From: DATKYV01 sp035528275
GTDB lineage: Bacteria; Acidobacteriota; Terriglobia; UBA7540
Length of the DNA stretch: 15,308 nt
Reading direction: 5' to 3'
Assembly (NCBI GenBank): GCA_035528275.1
Contig: DATKYV010000322.1
Span: 1-15,308, forward strand
The translations under genes were made by a program, and so were the position numbers. Positions 1 through 6,208 of this stretch are shown here, piece after piece (within the stretch, counting starts at the first letter, position 1; every line of letters starts with the position of its first letter). A model generated the notes under the pieces. That model searched no databases, was not told the origin of the DNA, and was given only the letters and a program-made list of their open reading frames with translations.

Positions 1-166
1 TGCGATCGCTACGAGCCCCGGCGGGTGGAGGCATGTCAAGGCCCTCCGGGGTGCCCGCGGGGGCGAAAGGAGGGAGGGCAGCCGTTCCCGCCAGCGTTGC
101 CGCGCCCGCACTGACGTTCTTGAGGAAAGTCCTTCGATTAATCCGCGATTGCTTTTTTAGCGCCAC
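1..166 (-). CDS. Tat-exported protein, N-terminal fragment (runs off left edge)
   Basis: Reading the minus strand from a GTG at 166 gives 55 codons without a stop up to the window edge. The protein begins with a basic stretch, then a twin-arginine motif N-R-R-T-F-L-K (residues 10-16; consensus S/T-R-R-x-F-L-K), then an Ala/Gly/Leu-rich hydrophobic stretch (about 18-31) and a Pro/Ala-rich region that could hold the cleavage site. The GTG start is supported by a GGAGGT ribosome binding site (171-176) four bases upstream; no ATG lies in frame nearby. The product is therefore expected to be folded in the cytoplasm and exported by the Tat pathway. Too little of the mature part is present to name the function; cofactor-binding oxidoreductases are common Tat cargo, but that is only a guess. 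It is divergent from the bactofilin gene. Confidence 0.72.
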   Translation of the reverse strand, partial: MALKKQSRINRRTFLKNVSAGAATLAGTAALPPFAPAGTPEGLDMPPPAGARSDR

Positions 167-450
167 GCCGACCTCCGGATTGCCGGGAATAGAAAATCGT
201 GGGGAGACTCGTTGCCCGCTCCGGGCGCTGGACAGCGGACTCCTCGTGAAACCGGCTGGATTGGCGCGATGAGGATAGCACGTCCCGGGGCCCGGGCAAC
301 AGTGCCCGGCGAGATTCGGCCGCGGGATTCTGGTACACTTCCAGACAACTGACGGTTGCGCTCGCTTGCGACGCGCGATAAGATGCAACTCCACGCGATT
401 CGGGGGAGGGGGAAATCGAAAACGCTCGTGTCGCGTGAGCGGAGCCTGCC
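167..450. other. Divergent intergenic spacer, Tat gene / bactofilin
   Basis: These 284 bases separate two divergent genes, so both promoters should lie here. The only promoter-like match toward the bactofilin is TTGCGC (356-361), a 17-base gap and TAAGAT (379-384), which is weak. A GC-rich stretch near 281-310 (CCCGGGGCCCGGG and a downstream GCCCGG) can fold back on itself. Open frames here lack domain character and I do not believe they are genes. Confidence 0.4.
171..176 (-). promoter_or_regulatory. Ribosome binding site deciding the GTG start at 166
   Basis: The minus strand reads GGAGGT, a strong Shine-Dalgarno match, four bases before GTG 166. It fixes the start so that the twin-arginine signal falls at residues 10-16. 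Confidence 0.65.
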
Positions 451-963
451 ATGTGGTGGGAGAAGAAATCACAGTCCATTGCGCCCACTGACTCGCACCG
501 GACGCCGGCTCCCGACGAGACTCAGAAACCGGAAAACTCCATGACGGAAACAAGGCCAAGGGCCTCAAGTTCAGCCGCACCCGCCCACAGCGAAACCGTG
601 TTGGGGCGGTCGATGGTCCTGCACGGGGACTTGTCGGGAAAAGAAGATTTGCTCATCGAGGGGCAGTTTGAGGGGACGATCAGCCTCCACGAACACTGCC
701 TGACCGTCGGCCCTCATGGCCAGGTGAAGGCGGAGATTCACGCTCGCCAGGTGGTCATTCAGGGCACAGTAAACGGGAACGTCACGGCGGGGGAGAGAAT
801 CGAGATTCGCAAGAGCGGCAACGTGGTGGGCGACTTGGTGGCGGCGGCCATCGCCATCGAAGACGGCGCCTACTTCAAGGGGAGCATTGACATCCTGCGT
901 GAACCGGTGCAGGAAGTGGCGAGTGCCGTGTCTTCCCCCAACGCCCTGGGAAGCAGCGCCTAG
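451..963 (+). CDS. Bactofilin (polymer-forming cytoskeletal protein)
   Basis: A 170-residue protein with a disordered, polar N-terminal tail (1-47) and a bactofilin domain at about 48-150. The domain shows the regular beta-helix ladder of short V/I-x-G repeats: the segments around GDLSGKEDLLIEGQFEG, VKAEIHARQVVIQGTVNGN and RIEIRKSGNVVGDL. Bactofilins polymerise without nucleotide into filaments that scaffold cell-wall enzymes or position cell-pole and division components. The start at 451 (MWWEKK) is preferred because GGAG (441-444) lies at good spacing; an in-frame ATG at 541 would give a shorter tail with a weaker site. The hydrophilic C-terminal tail (151-170) is short, as is usual. A methyltransferase-like gene follows after 126 bases on the same strand. 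Family assignment is firm; the cellular role here is inferred. Confidence 0.9.
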   Translation: MWWEKKSQSIAPTDSHRTPAPDETQKPENSMTETRPRASSSAAPAHSETVLGRSMVLHGDLSGKEDLLIEGQFEGTISLHEHCLTVGPHGQVKAEIHARQVVIQGTVNGNVTAGERIEIRKSGNVVGDLVAAAIAIEDGAYFKGSIDILREPVQEVASAVSSPNALGSSA

Positions 964-1089
964 ATCGTCGGCTCGCACCGGCGTTGGATTCGCGCCATTG
1001 CGGTCGGCGAATGAAGGTCAAACGGTCGAAGGGCGATTCATCTCCCCATCTCAGACGGAAGCAGGCGCCGCGTTCGCGGACAGGACCGG

Positions 1090-1722
1090 ATGTTCATGGC
1101 GGCTGGCCAGCAAACCCACGTCAAGTCGGCTGGTGGCAGCGGGAGCGCGGCCAATGCCAGTCCGGCCCTCGAGTGGTTCTGGGATCGCTTGCGTGACGTC
1201 CGCCATCCTCACTTCTTGGATTGCGGCCCCGCTCTGCAATCTACTGTGCAAGTCCTATGCCAGCGCGGCGCGAAACTCTACGTCGCGGACCTGATTTCCC
1301 CGTCCCAGGACGGGGCGCCATCGTTCTGGGATCGCAGCAAGAAGACCCCCGTATTTCTCCCCGACCTTTTCTTGCAACAACTGCCTGACATTGCTCCTGG
1401 CTCCCTTTCCGGAGTGCTGTGCTGGCATTTGTTCGACCTGTTGCCGCGCGAGGCCCTGCCCGCGGTCGTGGGCCGGCTCTTCGGCTACTTGGCCCCGGGA
1501 GGCGCCCTGTTCTGCCTGTTGCGCGAACCCTACCTGGCTTCAGGCGCCGAAACAGCTTGGTGGTTGACAAGTCCAACCGCCCTTGCCTCGTCCGCCGAAA
1601 ACAAAAAACCGTTTCCATATCCTGCCTTGACCAACCGTGAAATGGAACGCCTCGTTCCCACCGGCGTCGTCAAAACCTTCCTCACCCGCTCGGGGCGCAG
1701 AGAAGTCCTGGCGACGAAATGA
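1090..1722 (+). CDS. Divergent class I SAM-methyltransferase-like protein
   Basis: A 210-residue protein whose layout resembles a Rossmann methyltransferase. A motif-I-like strand and turn, FLDCGPALQST (42-52), replaces the usual D-x-G-x-G. LYVADL (63-68) could be motif II with an acidic end. SLSGVLCWHLFDLLP (105-119) and the loop LAPGGALFCLLRE (134-146) match the post-motif IV/V region, where L-x-P-G-G precedes a beta strand. Motif I is degenerate, so SAM binding is unproven and the protein could be non-catalytic. Start choice: ATG 1090 has AGGA four bases upstream; ATG 1096 is an alternative that removes two residues. It lies downstream of the bactofilin and may be cotranscribed with it. 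The substrate is unknown. Confidence 0.62.
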   Translation: MFMAAGQQTHVKSAGGSGSAANASPALEWFWDRLRDVRHPHFLDCGPALQSTVQVLCQRGAKLYVADLISPSQDGAPSFWDRSKKTPVFLPDLFLQQLPDIAPGSLSGVLCWHLFDLLPREALPAVVGRLFGYLAPGGALFCLLREPYLASGAETAWWLTSPTALASSAENKKPFPYPALTNREMERLVPTGVVKTFLTRSGRREVLATK

Positions 1723-1894
1723 GCTGCGACTCGGTGAACTGATTTCCGCGATTATCCGAGATGTCATTTGGTGCTGCGCGGTAGAGGCTGCGAACTCAGG
1801 CTCCAGAGGAAAGTTCGATGGTCCAGTTTTCCGGGGCGGATCAGGGCACTGGGCGCAGAGTTTCGGAGCCAAAGTGCAGGGGAGCCGCCGCGGC

Positions 1895-2374
1895 TTAATC
1901 TTCTCTAGCACCAAGTAGAGCCTCGAGATTCTTGAGGATGCGGGTGACGTGCGACCCCTGCCAGTAGATGTGACGGCAGGCGGCACAGCGGTAGAACTCC
2001 TCATAGACTTCGAAGACCTTGGGCGGAACCAGCGTCGCCACCGCACCCTTTTCGACGGTTTCGATGTTGCCGTTGCACAGGGTGCAGCGCGACCACAGGC
2101 CCTGGTGCGTGTCCAGTTCGAAACGCCGCACAACCTCACGCAACTGCTCCGGCGCGTTGTCGCTCTTGACGGAGAAAAGATTCGAGATGTTTGGCAAGCG
2201 TATGTGGGCGGCACCGCGGGTAAGCACAACGCGCCCGGATTGCCGCGCGGCCGCCTCGAGCTCACCAGGCGTGATGGCCGCGTCGTAAAGCGTGTCATAA
2301 CCCAGCATGCGCAGCATGCGAGCCAAACGGCCGAGCATGCGGTCCGCGACGAAGCGGATTTCCGACGCATTCAT
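1895..2374 (-). CDS. Mut7-C RNase-fold (PIN-like) protein with zinc ribbon
   Basis: A 159-residue protein matching the Mut7-C family. The N-terminal signature VADRMLGRLARMLRMLGYDT (about 9-28) is typical and is followed by a VVLTR strand (49-53). The C-terminal half carries a four-cysteine ribbon, C97/C100 and C130/C133, expected to bind Zn. The family is a PIN-related putative nuclease. Two acidic positions look altered: the LTRD motif reads LTRG at 51-54, and the expected Asp after YDA is in an ITPGEL context, so catalysis may be lost or changed. The start at ATG 2374 is preferred because GGGTGA lies four bases upstream; an upstream TTG at 2386 would add four residues without a good site. 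It lies 54 bases downstream of the MFS gene, so the two probably form an operon. Confidence 0.82.
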   Translation of the reverse strand: MNASEIRFVADRMLGRLARMLRMLGYDTLYDAAITPGELEAAARQSGRVVLTRGAAHIRLPNISNLFSVKSDNAPEQLREVVRRFELDTHQGLWSRCTLCNGNIETVEKGAVATLVPPKVFEVYEEFYRCAACRHIYWQGSHVTRILKNLEALLGARED

Positions 2375-2428
2375 GGAATCACCCAAATGCGATTGCCCAC
2401 ATCCAGCCCGATGCGGCCGTCGGCTGCA

Positions 2429-3748
2429 TCAAGGTTTTTGCTCCGCGGCCTTACCCCAGGCTTTCTGGGCAAAGAGCCACAGGAACGCGGGGAAGAACAA
2501 CACCGCTCCCAGCCCTGCCGCCATGGTGCGCGCCCCGATTCCCGGCTTGTCCAGGCCCGCGCCCACGAAGTAATTGGAGATCGAGGCGGCGAGCATCATC
2601 AATCCGAAATCCAGAGCGAAGACGCGGCCGCGAAACCGGTCTGCGACGTTCAACTGGAGCAGCGCCGTGGACATCACCCAGATATTGCTCGAACCCATCT
2701 GCGCGATGAAGACCGCAAGTGCCGCCAGGGCCAGATTAGGGGCGCGGCTGAAGGCCAGGTAAGCAACAGCCATGATGAAAAAGCTCAGGCTGATGCTCTT
2801 CCACATTCGGGTTTGTATTCCGCGCGTCAGATGGTCGCCGAATAGCGGGCCGATAGCGGCTCCCGCACCCCGTACGCCGTAAAGCAAACCCATCGCCAGG
2901 GCGCCGTGCCCGGCCAGAGGGTAAATGCGCTCACCGAAGTAGGCCAGCAACAGGAGCATGCCTCCCACCATGCCCATGCCCGTCTTGGCCAGAACCAGGG
3001 TCACAATCTTCGGATGACGCCGGAGGTATCTCCACCCCTCGTGCAAGCTGCCGGCTTCCTGAGGTGCGCGAGCGGACTCGGCCGACCTTGCCGGCGCGTG
3101 AATATGCGATTCGACCGTTTGAATCCGCTGGATGAGGAGCGCGGAAATCAGGAAGGAAACCGAATTCACTACGAAGGCCACTCGCCGTCCCAACAGCGCG
3201 GTGACCGCTCCTCCCAGCGGGGCGCCGACCGCCAACGCCGTGGACCAGGTGATGGAGGAGATGGCATTGGCCGCCAGGATTTCTTCCGGCTCGGTGAGGT
3301 TGGGCAGCAAGGCGTTTCTGGCGGGCTCGAATATCGAAGCGAAGATCACTTCGACGGCGAGCAGGGCATACACCAACCACACGTCCGAGGCGCCCTGAAT
3401 CAGCAAGAGTCCCAAGACCACCACCGCGCGCACCGCGTCGGCGGTGATCATCAGGGGGCGGCGCCGGAAGCGGTCCGCCAGATAGCCGGCGATGGGTGTC
3501 ATGAAAAACCAGGGGAGGAGCTGGATGATGATGGCCCAGCCGACCGCTTGGGCGCTGTTGGTGGTCTGGAGCAGGAGGTCGTAAACGGCGAGACTGTAAA
3601 ACCAGTCGCCCAGTTCGCTGATGAGCTGTGCCATCCAAAGGCGCCGGAAATTCGCGTTGCGGCGAAGAAGGGAAAAGTAGCGGAGGTGTATGGGCGCCTG
3701 CGAGGTCGCCGTCTCCGCAATCGGGCTGATGGAAGGCTCCGCGTCCAT
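2429..3748 (-). CDS. MFS transporter, 12-TM exporter of the EntS-like / MFS_3 type
   Basis: A 439-residue membrane protein with about twelve hydrophobic segments. After a polar N-terminus (1-32) comes F-R-R-L-W-M-A-Q and the first TM segment with SELGDWFYSLAVYDLLL, a feature of the MFS_3 (PF05977) branch that includes the enterobactin exporter EntS and many uncharacterised efflux pumps. MFS motif A is seen as GYLADRFRRRPLM (88-100), between TM2 and TM3. A polar loop around residues 210-235 separates the two six-TM halves. It is expected in the inner membrane as a proton-driven exporter; the substrate cannot be read from sequence. It has no clear Shine-Dalgarno site upstream, but a TAGAAT hexamer lies 15 bases before the ATG. 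The Mut7-C gene follows closely on the same strand. Confidence 0.88.
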   Translation of the reverse strand: MDAEPSISPIAETATSQAPIHLRYFSLLRRNANFRRLWMAQLISELGDWFYSLAVYDLLLQTTNSAQAVGWAIIIQLLPWFFMTPIAGYLADRFRRRPLMITADAVRAVVVLGLLLIQGASDVWLVYALLAVEVIFASIFEPARNALLPNLTEPEEILAANAISSITWSTALAVGAPLGGAVTALLGRRVAFVVNSVSFLISALLIQRIQTVESHIHAPARSAESARAPQEAGSLHEGWRYLRRHPKIVTLVLAKTGMGMVGGMLLLLAYFGERIYPLAGHGALAMGLLYGVRGAGAAIGPLFGDHLTRGIQTRMWKSISLSFFIMAVAYLAFSRAPNLALAALAVFIAQMGSSNIWVMSTALLQLNVADRFRGRVFALDFGLMMLAASISNYFVGAGLDKPGIGARTMAAGLGAVLFFPAFLWLFAQKAWGKAAEQKP

Positions 3749-3763
3749 GAGGCGAGGGGCCGC

Positions 3764-3769
3764 ATTCTA
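3764..3769 (-). promoter_or_regulatory. Candidate extended -10 box for the MFS gene
   Basis: The minus strand reads TGT-TAGAAT, an extended -10 (TG-n plus a 5/6 match to TATAAT), 15 bases upstream of ATG 3748. No good -35 is visible at 17-18 bases, as is tolerated with extended -10 sites. It would give an unusually short 5' leader of about eight bases without a ribosome binding site. Confidence 0.4.
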
Positions 3770-3887
3770 ACACGCTTAGCGATGGGTGATTGGCGGGAGG
3801 GGGTCAGTCTAGAGGATGGGAGCAACGCAAGGCCGCGCGGTTAGCTGCGGGAAGGATCCTGCGATGAATTTGCCAAATAGAGGGAAA

Positions 3888-3949
3888 GACCCGTCCGGCT
3901 CAGGGCTTATGAGGCAGGATTGGGGTGTGGTATAGGTCCCGGACGGGTC
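3888..3949. repeat. Long stem-loop: 11-bp perfect inverted repeat, 40-nt loop
   Basis: GACCCGTCCGG (3888-3898) pairs perfectly with CCGGACGGGTC (3939-3949). Inside the loop CTCA (3899-3902) can pair with TGAG (3910-3913). It lies in the divergent MFS/XRE spacer with no open frame of its own. It could be a structured RNA, a regulatory leader or a remnant of a hairpin repeat. On the minus strand the stem is followed by TTT, a weak resemblance to a terminator. Confidence 0.6.
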
Positions 3950-3961
3950 GGTGGGCTTGTT

Positions 3962-4018
3962 GGTAGTGCGCCTCCTTGCGCGCTGAGTGCAAGGGTCCTG
4001 CTCCCTCACGCTCCTACC
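3962..4018. repeat. Second nested stem-loop in the MFS/XRE spacer
   Basis: An outer stem pairs GGTAG and GCG (3962-3970) with CGC and CTACC (about 4009-4018), with small bulges. An inner stem pairs CCTTGC (3974-3979) with GCAAGG (3989-3994) around a nine-base loop. It starts 12 bases after the first stem-loop, so the two could form one structured transcript of about 130 nt. No known RNA family was recognised. Confidence 0.42.
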
Positions 4019-4197
4019 GAATCTCTTGGTGTCATTTTCTAGGCGGCTACATCTTTCTTGCGCCGCAACTCCAGGCTCCAGCCGCTTCGGCGAGTAGATC
4101 CATTAAACCAAAAATCACCCTTGTCCGCTTGCAGAGCCCTATTCCCCTGACACCGATCACACCATACCTCCGTTTACATATTTGTCAAGCAAATCAG
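4019..4197. other. Remainder of the MFS/XRE spacer
   Basis: These bases sit between the stem-loops and the XRE promoter. The sequence is less GC-rich than the genes. I see no coding potential, repeat or RNA motif here except GTCAA (4184-4188), which forms a short dyad with TTGAC at the following -35 box. Confidence 0.4.
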
Positions 4198-4230
4198 TTG
4201 ACGCGTGACAGATTTTAACATTTATGTTAA
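4198..4230 (+). promoter_or_regulatory. Candidate promoter of the XRE gene, overlapping a 16-bp palindrome
   Basis: TTGACG (4198-4203) is a 5/6 match to a -35 box. TATGTT (4223-4228) can serve as -10 at 19-base spacing, or TTTATG (4221-4226) at 17. The downstream half overlaps the palindrome TTAACAT-TT-ATGTTAA (4215-4230), which is perfectly symmetric. A GAGGT ribosome binding site (4255-4259) follows. A protein bound to the palindrome would block the -10 region. Confidence 0.58.
4215..4230. promoter_or_regulatory. Palindromic operator candidate for the XRE regulator
   Basis: Two perfect 7-bp half sites, TTAACAT and ATGTTAA, are separated by two T residues. The site is AT-rich inside a GC-rich genome, lies 36 bases before ATG 4267, and has the size expected for a dimeric helix-turn-helix protein. 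Autoregulation is the simplest reading. Confidence 0.55.
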
Positions 4231-4266
4231 GGTCGGTTCGGAAAGTTCAACGCAGAGGTCGGCAAA

Positions 4267-4755
4267 ATGAGCATTGGAACCCGGATTATCCAAATCCGCA
4301 ATCAGAAGAACATGACCCAGCGCCAGTTGAGCGAGCGCACGGGGATTGCCGGGTCATACCTTTCGCGCATCGAAAACCGGCGGCTGGAAGCGGGACCCAA
4401 GACGCTCCGCAAGATCGCCGAGGCGCTGGGGGTACCTCTAGGCGAATTGTTTCAAGAGAGCCCCACCGCCCACAGTCTGAGCCAGTGCGTGATTACCGCC
4501 TCAGGCAACTGCATCATGGAGATGCTTGAAAACCGGCAGCGCAAAGGCGCGCACGCCGGAACGGAAAGCTACTCGCCGCGCCAGTTGAAGTTGCTGCGCA
4601 TGGCGAACTACCTCATCCAGAGCGGCAATTCCCGCATCCTCGATACTCTGGACCTTCTACTCAGCGCCCTGATTAGCTCGGAGGAGACCCAGCAGGCCCG
4701 AACGTTCCCTGCGCTGCTCTCCCCGAAGCCGCAATCCTCGCCACAGCGCACTTGA
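4267..4755 (+). CDS. XRE-family helix-turn-helix transcriptional regulator
   Basis: A 162-residue protein with an N-terminal Cro/CI-type helix-turn-helix at about 4-62. The segments TQRQLSERTGIAGSYLSRIE (17-36) and KTLRKIAEALGVPLGELF (45-62) carry the two DNA-binding helices and the stabilising helices. A linker follows, then a helical region with SPRQLKLLRMANYLIQSG and ILDTLDLLLSALI (103-136), probably for dimerisation or sensing. The C-terminus (140-162) is polar and probably disordered. No known ligand domain is recognised. The start is supported by GAGGT seven bases upstream. A palindrome at its promoter suggests it represses itself; it might also control the divergent MFS gene, though the 518-base spacer makes that uncertain. 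The gene converges on the radical SAM gene. Confidence 0.88.
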   Translation: MSIGTRIIQIRNQKNMTQRQLSERTGIAGSYLSRIENRRLEAGPKTLRKIAEALGVPLGELFQESPTAHSLSQCVITASGNCIMEMLENRQRKGAHAGTESYSPRQLKLLRMANYLIQSGNSRILDTLDLLLSALISSEETQQARTFPALLSPKPQSSPQRT

Positions 4756-4857
4756 GGCAAACCCGGCCGGCTTCCCGGTCTTGGATGTGGTGCGAAGGAG
4801 TGAACGCCGCACACGGCTGCAGCGCGAACGATTCTCAGTCTCCAGATTCAAATCAGG

Positions 4858-6042
4858 CTAGCGGCTGACTTCGGCGGCGATTTCCGGCATGGAGCCCGGG
4901 GCTTTGCAGCCCGGCTTGCTGACCCCATTGGCGAATTTGCCTTCAAGGTAGGTTACCGGGATGTCGTAAAGCAGCGTTTTCGGAGAGTATCGCAGGCTGT
5001 CGTGGATGAAGCAGACGTGCGTGCACCAGCACTGGTCGCGGACGATGGCGTCGAGCTCTTCCCGGCGCGTCCGGGTTTCCCAGAACTTCTCAAAGTCGCA
5101 ATCGAATTCCCGAAGGTTGGCGAGTTTGCCGCGCAATTCGCAGGCGCGCACGTCGGCGTTGTAATCGATGACGATGGCCGTCTCGCCGGCGGTGCAGGGC
5201 ATCGGCCAGGGGTGGGATGATTCGATGTTTTCGAGCTGGATCCGGCTGTGGAACTCCAGCGTCCCTGCGTAATAGACCTCGGCGATATTCCGTTTTACAC
5301 CGCTCGTGCGCCGCAGCACGTTGGGCGCGTAGTGCTGGTAAACCTTCTGGAGCTCTTTGTAGAGTGCGGGGAGTCGTTCCGTGGGAATGCGCTTCAGCCC
5401 CGCGTCCATGGCGTTGCCGCGGATGATGTTGAAGTAGTGTCCGTCCACGCGGCAATGGGCCTTCACGAAATCGGTGATTTCCACCACGTGCTCGAAATTC
5501 TCCGCACAAATGACCGTGTTAACGTTCACTCGCAGGTTGGGATAATCGCGGCGGCAGGGTTGGATGGCTTCCAGGGTTTCGAGGGTCTTCGCGAAATTCC
5601 CGGGCACGGCGCGGATGGAATCCTGCATTTCATGGAGCCCGTCCATGGCGACGTTCAGGTCGAGATGCAGCTCGGGATTCTCCCCAAGGATGCGGCCCAC
5701 CCACTCCGCCGTGCGCTCCGGAAGCAGGCCGTTGGTGGGCAGGTTCACCCAACGGATGCCGTTGTTCACATAGTAGAGGTGCAAGATTTCGGTCAGCTCC
5801 TTGCGGAGCATCGGCTCACCGCCAGAAAGCCAGAAATCCCTGAAGCGAGGCATGGTGGCGGAGAGTTTCTTGATCTCATCCCAGGTCAGGTCGCCGCGCT
5901 GGTTGAGTTCCTCCCAGTAGAAACACGTTCGGCACTTGGCGTTGCACACCGAGGTGACGAAGAAGATCACCAGCCCCAGGCGCTTGCGGCGCGTCAAGGA
6001 GCGATACACCTTTCGAAGTTCGGTGTTGGTATCGGTTGCCAT
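4858..6042 (-). CDS. Radical SAM protein with SPASM-like C-terminal cysteines
   Basis: A 394-residue enzyme. The radical SAM cluster motif is C33-x3-C37-x2-C40 (in SVCNAKCRTCFYW), followed by the GGEP motif at 74-77, an NG strand near 103-105 and a VAMDG strand near 131-135; together they outline the TIM-barrel core that binds a [4Fe-4S] cluster and SAM. The C-terminal part holds further cysteines C283, C301, C338, C340, C344 and C379, arranged like a shortened SPASM/twitch region that could bind an auxiliary cluster. Family members modify peptides, lipids or cofactors; here no precursor peptide or substrate gene is visible nearby. The first Met is used because the next lies at residue 64; the upstream region lacks an obvious ribosome binding site. 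The gene is divergent from the PD40 regulator. Confidence 0.85.
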   Translation of the reverse strand: MATDTNTELRKVYRSLTRRKRLGLVIFFVTSVCNAKCRTCFYWEELNQRGDLTWDEIKKLSATMPRFRDFWLSGGEPMLRKELTEILHLYYVNNGIRWVNLPTNGLLPERTAEWVGRILGENPELHLDLNVAMDGLHEMQDSIRAVPGNFAKTLETLEAIQPCRRDYPNLRVNVNTVICAENFEHVVEITDFVKAHCRVDGHYFNIIRGNAMDAGLKRIPTERLPALYKELQKVYQHYAPNVLRRTSGVKRNIAEVYYAGTLEFHSRIQLENIESSHPWPMPCTAGETAIVIDYNADVRACELRGKLANLREFDCDFEKFWETRTRREELDAIVRDQCWCTHVCFIHDSLRYSPKTLLYDIPVTYLEGKFANGVSKPGCKAPGSMPEIAAEVSR

Positions 6043-6155
6043 GCATTCTTAACGGTCAGCCCTGTCCCACGGCCAATTCTACCAAAAGCCGCGCAGCCAG
6101 GCGCCGGGAATTGGGGACGCCAAGAACAGTCGGATGTGAAATGCCGCAATGCCTC

Positions 6156-6184
6156 TTGGATGAGGCGTGCCCCGGTGGTAAGCT
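6156..6184 (+). promoter_or_regulatory. Weak candidate promoter for the winged-helix/PD40 gene
   Basis: TTGGAT (6156-6161), a 17-base spacer and TAAGCT (6179-6184) preceded by TGG stand 25 bases before ATG 6209. A purine-rich GGTGGAGGA ribosome binding site follows. The -10 match is poor, so this is tentative. Confidence 0.33.
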
Positions 6185-6208
6185 CCGCCCAGGTGGAGGA
6201 CCTTTAGT

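Noticed and set aside
121..135. GAGGAAAGTCC, similar to the conserved start of RNase P RNA
   Set aside because: The rest of the RNase P core is absent, and these bases encode the FLK of the twin-arginine signal on the minus strand.
1949..3844. Long plus-strand frames (1949-2845 and 2906-3844)
   Set aside because: They are antisense to the Mut7-C and MFS genes and rich in His, Gln, Gly and Arg as expected of shadow frames.
3950..4025. tRNA-like pieces (TTGGTAGTGC resembling a D arm, CCTTGC/GCAAGG resembling an anticodon stem)
   Set aside because: The anticodon loop would have nine bases, no GTTCRA T-loop is present, and no seven-base acceptor stem can be formed.
5248..6207. Plus-strand frame of 319 codons
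   Set aside because: It is antisense to the radical SAM gene, whose cluster motif and GGEP motif fix the coding strand.
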